DNA from: Saccoglossus kowalevskii
Lineage: Eukaryota; Hemichordata; Enteropneusta; Harrimaniidae
Reading direction: 5' to 3'
Assembly: GCF_000003605.2 (NCBI RefSeq)
Contig: NW_003124898.1
Coordinates: 230,286-251,111 of the forward strand
Length of the DNA stretch: 20,826 nucleotides
Position numbers and translations under genes: made by a program
In this document: piece after piece, positions 9,746 through 16,977 of the stretch
How the letters are laid out: each line of letters starts with the position of its first letter
Position numbering within the stretch: the first letter of the stretch is position 1
Notes under the pieces: generated by a model
The model's database searches: none
What the model was told of the DNA's origin: nothing
The model's input: the letters and a program-made list of their open reading frames with translations, nothing else

Positions 9746-9958
9746 ATGCAGAAATCGCCGAAAGTTTCGTTTCCGCCATTTATTGTATATAGGTCCAACT
9801 ATGAGCTGTTTGACAGTGATCACCTTTCACCCACGGCCATAGTCCAGTTCGCACGCCTGGGTTTCATAAGATCAATGAAAACTACTGCACGCGGTGACAT
9901 TACCTGGCGAAAAGTCATTCAGCAACTTGAATGTGTCTTTGTTGGAAGAAATGGAAAA
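9746..9958 (+). CDS. first coding exon, unrecognised; weak resemblance to hotdog-fold thioesterases
   Basis: From ATG 9746, the first ATG after an in-frame stop near 9719, 71 codons run to a possible GTGACT donor at 9959. If unspliced, the frame stops three codons later at 9970. The protein starts MQKSPKVSFPPFIVYRSNYE, then LFDSDHLSPTAIVQFARLGF, then a charged stretch with DITWRKVIQQLECVFVGRNG. It has mixed, soluble-protein composition with CpG-containing codons, unlike the AT-rich chance frames nearby. The order strand, F-D-x-D-H turn, hydrophobic helix, strand recalls the start of acyl-thioesterase hotdog domains. That is an impression, not a motif match. There is no signal peptide or membrane segment. 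The later exons were not found, and the donor is a poor match to consensus. It could be a genuine gene start, a retained exon of a dead gene, or a lucky open frame. Confidence 0.45.
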
Positions 9959-9970
9959 GTGACTATTTAG

Positions 9971-10346
9971 ACCTCGTCGATTTCACAATCTACTGCAAAA
10001 AGTCAAGAAACTCGGACGCAATTATTCCGCTCAAATTCAAATTAAAAGTCACAAGAGTCCGACTTATTTACGATTTATTTATTTCAATTATGGATTCACT
10101 ACTAGTATTTAAATCAATAAATAGGAGCTACATAAGTTACAAATCATGTTTTCATTGACTTATGCTAATTATGCTATACAACTACTGTACATGTATCACA
10201 TTCATTATAGTACCTTTGTAACCATAGTGACAGAGAATCGCGTACATGTTCCTTTCCCACGATATTTGTTAAGCAATGAATCGTCAACAGCAAAAACATC
10301 ATGGAGCGTATGTCACATCGAATGGTAAACACATATTATGTGTGTG
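9971..10346. other. gene-free stretch
   Basis: AT-rich, with short open frames only (9931-10158, 10146-10328) and no motif. If the 9746 exon is spliced, this is its intron. Confidence 0.5.
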
Positions 10347-10350
10347 TTAA

Positions 10351-10475
10351 AGGGCGGCAGTCGTCGCGCCGCGTCCTGTTCGATATGGGACTCATAGTGA
10401 CGTGTACAACGCGTGTAAAATACATTGTTTATTTACATGATATTCGAACACGCGCTGCGCGACGACCACCGCGCT
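10351..10475. mobile_element. miniature inverted-repeat element flanked by TTAA
   Basis: The first and last roughly 36 bases are inverted copies of each other. The left end starts AGGGCGGCAGTCGTCGCGCC. The reverse complement of the right end starts AGCGCGGTGGTCGTCGCGCA, and both go on to a TGTTCGA box. TTAA abuts each end (10347-10350 and 10476-10479). The arms are very GC-rich in AT-rich DNA. A TTAA duplication is typical of piggyBac and Kolobok superfamilies, but the terminal bases do not settle which. It encodes nothing. Confidence 0.7.
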
Positions 10476-10479
10476 TTAA

Positions 10480-11506
10480 TATTATATATTGACCTATGAG
10501 AGTCGAGACCTAGAAACTACGCAATCCGTCAACTTGGTGGCTTGCAGCTATTGGTTGATAATATATAACTTACGCTTAGATAAAATAATAAAATAAAGTG
10601 GTCTATCTGTGGTTACACCAATGTGCATTCTCCGGGTCTATTCTCCCGTTATGTCTCCAGTGTAAGAGTTATCTGCCGAGTGAGTCGAATTTTCATACTT
10701 TCTACGTGCTCATATATAACACTTTCCCTGAAACAGAACAATGGTCAACCACGGTCACATTTGTTGAGCGACCGTGGGACAGCCAAATACGCAAACATAA
10801 AAAGCGCCATACATTAACAATACAGCAATTTGCACTGGAATGTGAAAAACAGTTATTGAAATGTGCCATGTACATTTCATGTACTAGATAAAAGAATTGT
10901 AAACAAAATTGTACACAATTATTTTAGACATTTGTCCAGACGATTTTGAATATATATATTTCCAAATGGGAATACCATATCACGAACTACCCATTTCTTG
11001 CATGTAAAATCTCAATCGAAGATGAGTGTAAAGAGTTATAGTAAAGATTAAATAAACGTAAACATGTAGAGTATGGCAAACCTCTAATAACAGTTTATTT
11101 TGACGGGTCAAAATTAATGTCGACAATGTGAACATGTTACATGATCAATATTGTGTTGTCAAATATTCTCTAGAAATCCGCGTTCAGTCGGTGTGTGCGG
11201 TGAGGTTTGAGAAAAAATAAGTCGTTTGAATTTAGTGAATATGTTTACACTGTATTGGTATTTACTTATGTCTTATACAACCACAATATTACTTATGTAA
11301 CTCTATGTTGAAATAAATACTCTAGTAATACCTGTTACGATGTTATGAATTACTGATATTTAGTAATTACCGTCTTTTCTTTTTAGGGTGGGGTTCTGCT
11401 AACACTGTATGTGCTTGTTATAACTGTTTTTTTATACTTGACCCATGAAATCGGAGTATCTGCCATGATAGTCTATTATACCATATACCCACAATTATAT
11501 GTAGGA
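10480..11506. other. gene-free stretch with an unexplained open frame
   Basis: The frames at 10598-10891 and 10623-10817 overlap in two plus-strand frames with moderate GC, but neither shows a family motif or clear splice sites. A donor-like GTAAGT lies on the minus strand at 10574-10569, in a context (AAGCGTAAGTTAT) that is not far from the one at 9442. The rest is AT-rich. Confidence 0.4.
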
Positions 11507-11509
11507 TAA

Positions 11510-12020
11510 GGGACGACGTCAAAAGATCGATGTCGGATAAAAAACTTATTTGCTTTAGTTTGGGGTGGGGGTTTTGACCTCAAAAGTTTCCATCCTACAA
11601 AAACGATTTTATTTTTTAATGAAGTCAAAAATATCTTGGAGTATTTGTAGTTCGTTTTTTTTTTTGCTATCCAATCATAGACAAAAATAACAGAATATGA
11701 AAAAAACACACATCCAAGACGAGAAAATGGCTTGGTCCGAGTGTAAATATGTGCGTCAAATGAGGTCAATTTCAGGGCATGGACCTAGAGCATGCGCTGA
11801 ACCCAGAAAAGTAGTTTGCGCATGCGTATATTCCCCTTCATTATTACAACAAAGTCCTATGCCATACTACTGTCCGATTATCAATTTGTATTTAATGGTG
11901 AATGTAGTCTGACGCCATGATCGATATTTATAAATTAAGTTTCAGTGGGGGTGGGGGCGTTTGGGAAAAAACTAAAGGAATTAAGTTTGTTATCCGACAT
12001 CGATCTTTTGACGTCGTCCC
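11510..12020. mobile_element. 511-base inverted-repeat element with TAA target duplication
   Basis: The left end GGGACGACGTCAAAAGATCG (11510-11529) is repeated exactly in inverse at the right end (12020-12001). The match continues through ATGTCGGATAA and, with a few changes, to a CTTTAGTTT box, about 45 bases in all. TAA flanks both sides (11507-11509 and 12021-12023). A 3-base TAA/TTA duplication with G-rich ends is typical of PIF/Harbinger elements, so this is probably a non-autonomous relative. The interior holds a G-rich run near each end and no transposase. The frames at 11476-11769, 11697-11912 and 11945-12154 are shadows of it. Confidence 0.85.
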
Positions 12021-12023
12021 TAA

Positions 12024-12790
12024 GGATTTACCAGCGTCAAATAGTTTTATTTCGTAGTTGTGGTGGCTTCGTGTGCCTTCTAGTCTTGATGAATTTAGAG
12101 GGACGAACAATCACCTGTTTTTTCAGCTTTAGTATATTGCCATCTTTAATATAATTATTTTGTTTGTATTCATTTTGTTCATTTATAAGAATCGCTATTC
12201 TGATTTATGTACATTTCAAGTTTGAGATTAGAGATTGGATTGGAATGAAATTTTGAATAAACCAAACAACAGATGTGTGACAACATAAATTACTTACTTC
12301 CATCTCAGACAACTAATAACATTTCCATATATGTTGTTTTTAGAAATGTCATATGTGGTCAAACATGTTAAATTTAACCAATGCTCTGTTTCCCTGTGTG
12401 CGGATTGGACTGTGACGTATGCATCACAACAGCATATTGTCGAGGCCATGTCATTGGAGGGTCATGATAGAAATTGTCAATTTTATAAATGTCAAAATTT
12501 TATTTTATTTTTCATTATGCCAGGCTAAGTTCTTATAAATCTCTAAACAGGTGACTATCGAAACGAACAAAAACCGATGTATGAGTCACAGTATAACCCG
12601 CACACAGCAGTAGATTACAAGATAATACACGACACATTTTAAAATAATTTTTGTGCAACACATTTACGCAAATATGACGTTGTCATAGAAATATATCTGG
12701 AACGACGTGTAAAGATCGAAGACTGTGCTATATTCTTTTTTGCGATAACATCATCAGAAAATAAGTTTCAACTTGTTTGCGACCTTCAAT
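12024..12790. other. gene-free stretch
   Basis: AT-rich with one chance open frame (12331-12528, low-complexity end). No splice-flanked coding sequence, RNA gene or repeat is evident. Confidence 0.5.
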
Positions 12791-12794
12791 TGCT

Positions 12795-13217
12795 ATGTTC
12801 GCATGGCAGTATTCTATCGGAGCCGAACTACGGTTCCTCCCACCGATTGACAGGGGATTATTTCCAATGCGTTTACATGATCGGAGCTATCAATCTATCG
12901 CAGTATTTCTTTACTCTGCCAAATAGATTAGGGCGCGTATCTCTTCATCAAGTCGGCAATTGCGTGAAATTGCGAATGATGTTGTCTCCGCCATAATTGA
13001 AATGAGGGGTTACTTGAAGGAAACAATTGAGGACCGTGACGAAATTTGGGCTCCGGTAGTTGGGCCTGATGCGTATACACTGTTAAACAGATATTTTTCT
13101 TTCTATCAATGTTGGTACATGTATCTATCTATAAATAGATTTGAATTGGCAATCAGATATGTCAGCTTTGCTGGATTGATGTTATTTGTGAAAGTTATAA
13201 ATATTGTTGTCACCTAA
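12795..13217 (+). pseudogene. coding-like frame with an in-frame stop, unrecognised
   Basis: I do not recognise this. From ATG 12795 the plus-strand frame reads MFAWQYSIGAELRFLPPIDR, then RLHDRSYQSIAVFLYSAK, and hits TAG at 12924-12926. The same frame then stays open to the stop at 13215-13217. It continues with RISSSSRQLREIANDVVSAI and an acidic helical stretch (EMRGYLKETIEDRDEIWAPV). Composition up to about 13090 is protein-like; after that it is AT-rich and hydrophobic. One stop in an otherwise readable 430-base frame suggests a dead gene fragment or a retroelement piece. Against this, the minus strand offers a different short reading over the same bases (12911-12994). Confidence 0.3.
12915..12994 (-). 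CDS. alternative minus-strand first-exon candidate
   Basis: On the minus strand, ATG 12994 sits in a strong start context (A at -3, G at +4) and encodes MAETTSFAISRNCRLDEEIR followed by ALIYLAE. A possible donor, GTAAAG, begins at 12914, just before an in-frame TAA at 12913-12911. The LDEEIRALI stretch is reminiscent of the opening helix of Myb/MADF-like DNA-binding domains (W/L-x-x-EEI-x-x-LI), but the usual tryptophan is absent. It cannot be the missing tyrosine aminotransferase start, because its phase does not fit the acceptor at 2958. It competes with the plus-strand reading at 12795-13217; at most one is real. Confidence 0.25.
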
Positions 13218-13739
13218 AATGCTAGAAACGTATTCCTAGAGTCATTTTAATCCGATTTCACTCTTTTATAGAATGTACCTATAATGATAGGAAGTAATAG
13301 CAATTTTGTGTAAACTATATTTATTGAACCAATTTATCACCTAGAAAGTAAACCCAATAATATAACAATTCTTGAAAAATGGTTAAATAAATAATAAAAA
13401 AACATAAATCACTTATGAATGGCACAAACATATTTCAGGTATGAAATCCTAAGTAATATTACATTTGCTGGGGCGAGTATTACACAATTTAACATAACTA
13501 ACACAAAACGTGATATTAAAAATTACCATAACATTAATTCGCCCACGAAAGGTGAGAGTTCTAGTAATATGTTTTTTTTCTTTACGACGTAAAAAATATA
13601 TTTGAATTTGTCAGCAGCCTAGGAATTGCTATTTCTATAGATCATAAATTGATGATTTTCTGAACTTTGAAATATTGGACATTATATGTATGAATGTGAA
13701 TAATCAGTTAATAGTAGTGATACAGCAAACAATCCAACC
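13218..13739. other. gene-free stretch upstream of cytochrome b5
   Basis: AT-rich with no supported feature. Confidence 0.55.
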
Positions 13740-13879
13740 ACTTTTTGCGCATGCTCAGTGTCCGGGCGAGTCGTGGGTGAAGGTCAAGCGGGTTCTGTAA
13801 CTGGCAACTGAATTGTAGTATTTGATTTTCATTTTTTTGCGACAGAAAAATCATCTTTTTCATCACAACAAATATCGCT
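13740..13879 (+). promoter_or_regulatory. cytochrome b5 promoter / 5' UTR region
   Basis: This 140-base stretch before the cytochrome b5 ATG has more CpG than its surroundings. It contains TGCGCATGCTCA (13746-13757), one or two bases off the NRF-1 consensus. It also contains TGAAGGTCA (13778-13786), which fits the extended nuclear-receptor half-site TNAAGGTCA bound by ERR/SF-1-type receptors. Both sites are known to control electron-transport genes in animals; that they act here is inference. No TATA box is apparent. Confidence 0.4.
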
Positions 13880-13993
13880 ATGGCTGAACTACGACAGATA
13901 CCACTTACCGAAGTAGAAAAGAACAACTGCAACACCGGTTCCTGGATAATAATCCATAACAAAGTGTACGATGTCACAAAATTTTTAGAAGAG
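13880..13993 (+). CDS. cytochrome b5, exon 1
   Basis: Cytochrome b5 is a small haem protein on the endoplasmic reticulum or mitochondrial outer membrane. It passes electrons from its reductase to fatty-acid desaturases, P450s and other enzymes. ATG 13880 has a strong start context (G at -3, G at +4) and opens a 38-codon exon, MAELRQIPLTEVEKNN, then a CNTGSWIIIHNKVYDVTKFL core ending EE. The hallmark pattern is ...SW.II.NKVYDVTKFLEEHPGG, the strand and helix that frame the haem pocket; the HPGG follows in exon 2. The donor GTGGGT begins at 13994, phase 0. The N-terminal length is close to that of animal cytochrome b5. Minus-strand open frame 13708-13977 is its shadow. Confidence 0.96.
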
Positions 13994-14385
13994 GTGGGTT
14001 GAAGTTATATTCACGAAATCCAGCATTGTAAAAATGTTGTCATGGAATCGGTGTTTTCATGAACATGCGATACATAATTTCGTTGTATTTTTGCAAGAAC
14101 ACGTCATTTGTTGTCATCGAATACGTGACAATTACCACGTCCGGAAAACTCTGCGCCGTATTTCACCACATCCACGCTTACTAGAAGAAGCAATTAGCTT
14201 AAAGTTCAAAGGTCAACTTGTGCCCTATCTGTAGCATGATTTGCCATTTTCTCTAGCACGATTTTCACGTCTGCCATCACCGGTGTGTGTGTGGGGGGGG
14301 CTGTAGTAACTATTAATATCCCCTGTTAAACATGTCCCACATTATTTATTATATCAGAAACTGTATTTGCTCTATTAAAATGTCA

Positions 14386-14612
14386 TTTTCAATAGAAGTG
14401 CACATAATCCAAAAATTACATTAATTATTATCGTATCTTTATGACCCCTTAAAAAATGTAATTTTTTATTGATTTATGAATAATTAATAGATTAGAATCA
14501 AATGCTGAATAAAAATATTTTAGGCTACAGTAATATGCTTATTTTGACCGTAGCTGATTGTCTGTTATTTATGGCATAGTGTGTTAGTAATAGAGTATAT
14601 ATGGTACTGTTT
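14386..14612 (+). repeat. 230-base direct repeat, copy 1
   Basis: It matches 17027-17258 along its whole length with scattered substitutions and small indels. The shared stretches include TCAATAGAAGTGCACATAAT, AATCAAATGCTGAATAAAAA and ATATGGTACTGTTT. Both copies lie in cytochrome b5 introns in the same orientation, so they are either two insertions of one dispersed repeat or a local duplication. No inverted ends or target duplications were seen. Confidence 0.9.
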
Positions 14613-14663
14613 GCATCTCAGTAAGTGTTTCAGACTGTAATGATTTACATTTTTTCAAGTAAA

Positions 14664-14874
14664 TACTGTAAAATACTTTATTTTTGCTTGGAATTATTTT
14701 GTGCTATTTTCGCTGAAGGAATGATTCAGTGATAATAAAATCAAGCGAATATTCGTTTTTTCCTATATTTTACATTTAACTTGTCAAAAATCAGTGAAAA
14801 TAAAATCCTTACAAAACACTCAAAAAATCTTTTCAGCGAAAATAATTCCAGCTAAAATAAAGTATTTCACAGTA
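14664..14874. mobile_element. 211-base inverted-repeat element flanked by TA
   Basis: The left end TACTGTAAAATACTTTATTT and the reverse complement of the right end (TACTGTGAAATACTTTATTT) match for about 45 bases, through a GGAATTATTTT box to TTTTCGCTGAA. The outermost TA on each side fits a TA target duplication, as in Tc1/mariner-type elements. It encodes nothing. The element at 19108-19308 has the same CTGTAAAA start and belongs to a related group. Confidence 0.8.
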
Positions 14875-14901
14875 GTCAAAGTCACAAGTTCAATATGAAA
14901 T

Positions 14902-15100
14902 CACAGTCCCTCTATTTTTTTCGCAAAGTATGTCGGGTAAATCATTAATGATAATGATATGCAGATCAACTTGAAGATGACCCCTGACAAGTTGCGTCAA
15001 CTGTGGATTACGTATAGGTGTCAATGGTTTATTTACCCGCTACGCGCAATAGGACAAATAGGACAGCGGCCATTTAGAGACCGGTGATGGAGGGACTGTG
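14902..15100. mobile_element. 199-base element with short inverted ends and ATGAAAT duplication
   Basis: CACAGTCCCTC (14902-14912) is exactly inverted at 15090-15100 (GAGGGACTGTG). ATGAAAT directly precedes the left end (14895-14901) and directly follows the right end (15101-15107). Counting the next C gives an 8-base duplication instead. A 7-8-base duplication with CA...TG ends fits hAT- or P-like elements; I cannot choose. No coding sequence. Confidence 0.75.
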
Positions 15101-15490
15101 ATGAAATCTACTATAAAAGCAGGCCAATAAGTTTTCCCTAACACTTAGGGCGGCACTGCCATCTGAAATGCACATGTGCTTAGAAACGACTCGCGCAATG
15201 ACAAATTTTACATTTTCTAGAGATCAGATAAAAGCCAGTTGCGTAATCTAGTAAATTTAAACAAATTGTGTGTTGTTCTTGGTCATTGTGAAAGTTTTTT
15301 TTACGTTATGATAAAATACTATAGTTGCAATGTTTATGTTACGATTTACAGATTTGCCAATGAAATAATATTTCACTTGTTCACATTAATTTAATTTAGC
15401 ATATTTCACAACATATTAAAAGATAGTGAAATTAAAACTCCGTGAATGAATATTGAATTTATGTTGGATAATTTTTTTTTTCATTATTAG

Positions 15491-15527
15491 CATCCAGGTG
15501 GTGAAGAAGTGCTTCTTGAACAGTCAG
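15491..15527 (+). CDS. cytochrome b5, exon 2
   Basis: A 37-base exon between a TTATTAG acceptor and a GTAATG donor. It encodes HPGGEEVLLEQS plus the first base of a glycine codon (phase 1 end). The histidine of HPGG, residue 39 of this protein, is one of the two axial haem ligands. The exon is short but has the same junction just before HPGG that vertebrate cytochrome b5 genes show. The reading frame continues cleanly from exon 1 and into exon 3. Confidence 0.95.
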
Positions 15528-16885
15528 GTAATGATTTCTATGTTGTAAATCATAATAGTGTCTAGTCTAAAATTCAATATAACTGTATTAAATAATCATT
15601 GATAATAACGCGCATACGTGTTAAATAGGTCTGTTATATTTATCTGGTGAGAGTTTTAATTTTAAGACCTGTCTGGTACATGTCCCAGATTGATTTGTGC
15701 ACCTTCGAATAAATTCATTTATTGAACGATAACCATTGGTGGTGTACTTGTAGGCATATCAAATCTGTCTCTGCCATAGGTGACCTTTTACAGCGTGGGA
15801 TTGCAAGTTTTTTTTCAAATACATAATATTTATTGTTCAGTATTTTATCAACACAAAAAATTAATATAAAAACATAACATGGAGTGAAAATTCTCAGCCG
15901 ATGTGACAACTAACCATGGAAACATTTTTGAGTGACAAAAAAATGTTGTCAAGTACAATGACCTGAAGGTATTTTACCGGAGCATTCTGTTGAATGTTCA
16001 GTGCAAAAAAATGTAATAAAAAAGCAGAATAGATGTTGCACTGGCGATACTCAAGCATTCATTTACACAATATTTTAACATTTGAAAAATTTAAAATTCA
16101 CCTGTGGCAGAAACTGATTAGAGGCACTTTTAGTGAATGCTTGGAGAATGACTAAAGATATCAGATATACTAATGTGAACTTTTGGACTTGAGTTCTTAT
16201 CACTTATTGTAATGTTGTGTTTATTTGTTCCCCTGATCGGCAGATTTCGCAAATGGTATTCTCAGACTTTGAGTCATGATTTTAAAACTGTATCTTGTAG
16301 CTTCCGTAAATTTGACGTTTTGCTATTGCTAATGTGCAAATATTCTAGGAATCAGAAGTTAACATGTCTATTTGAAAGTTACAATGTATCTTTCTATCAC
16401 TGGTTTATTAAATATAGATGACTATCGTGAAAGTATATTTTAGAGTTTTGTATGGTTCTTTTAGTAACTGATGAACAAATTCTGCATGATTTAATGTCAG
16501 AAAAATTATTTTCTCCTGCTTGGTATTGTGGAATATCTACGTCTACCCTCACATTAAAAATAATGATCTCATCTGGCTTAATATCTTGTCCGTAGTTTAT
16601 TTTATTATAGTTGCATCCAATTTGCTATTGACTCCTACTCATCTAATTTCAATTGAACCATGCATTGGTTAATTGATAGAATGATCAACTTGTTTGCATG
16701 TGCACACACCGCCGCACAGTCATTGTGGTACATATGCTGTCAGACATAGCTATGTTAAATTGTAAATGAATGACAGCACAGTGTGACGACCACTTTGAAT
16801 TATTGAATTTAGAGCATGCAAATGACTATTTTCATTTCATCCAAAATTTGTTTTTTTGATAACCAATTTTTATTTATCCTTGAAG
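15528..16885 (+). other. cytochrome b5 intron 2
   Basis: 1,358-base phase 1 intron, GTAATG donor and TTGAAG acceptor. AT-rich, without a clear repeat. The open frames at 15715-15909 (-) and 16212-16421 (+) carry no motif. Confidence 0.88.
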
Positions 16886-16977
16886 GTGGAGATGGCTCAG
16901 AATCGTTTGAAGACGTTGGACACTCAACAGATGCCAGGGACATGATGGAACAGTACCTCATTGGAGAACTTAGGAAA
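16886..16977 (+). CDS. cytochrome b5, exon 3
   Basis: A 92-base exon that completes the split glycine and encodes [17 protein letters not shown], then [22 protein letters not shown] is the second cytochrome b5 signature. Its histidine (residue 63) is the other axial haem ligand, 24 residues after His39, exactly the spacing in animal microsomal cytochrome b5. YLIGEL closes the haem domain. The exon ends in phase 0 at a GTGAGT donor (16978-16983), giving 81 residues so far. The family normally continues with a short polar linker and a C-terminal membrane anchor; those exons were not found up to 20826. Confidence 0.96.

Larger units (their letters stand above)
13994..15490 (+). other. cytochrome b5 intron 1
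   Basis: 1,497-base phase 0 intron with GTGGGT donor and TTATTAG acceptor. It contains a G run after GT repeats (14284-14299), one copy of the 230-base direct repeat (14386-14612), and two miniature elements (14664-14874 and 14902-15100) only 27 bases apart. The frame at 14034-14234 is not supported as coding. Confidence 0.9.

Noticed and set aside
10598-10891. 97-residue plus-strand frame
   Set aside because: A second frame over the same DNA is equally open, and neither has a recognisable domain or good splice sites.
12915-12994. Minus-strand MAE... exon as the missing first exon of tyrosine aminotransferase
   Set aside because: Joining its donor to the acceptor at 2958 puts the next exon out of frame and runs into a stop after a few codons.
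13708-13977. Minus-strand open frame across the cytochrome b5 start
   Set aside because: Shadow of cytochrome b5 exon 1 on the opposite strand.
15111-15118. TATAAAA sequence as a possible internal promoter
   Set aside because: It lies inside cytochrome b5 intron 1 next to a mobile element, with no downstream first exon; AT-rich DNA gives such matches by chance.
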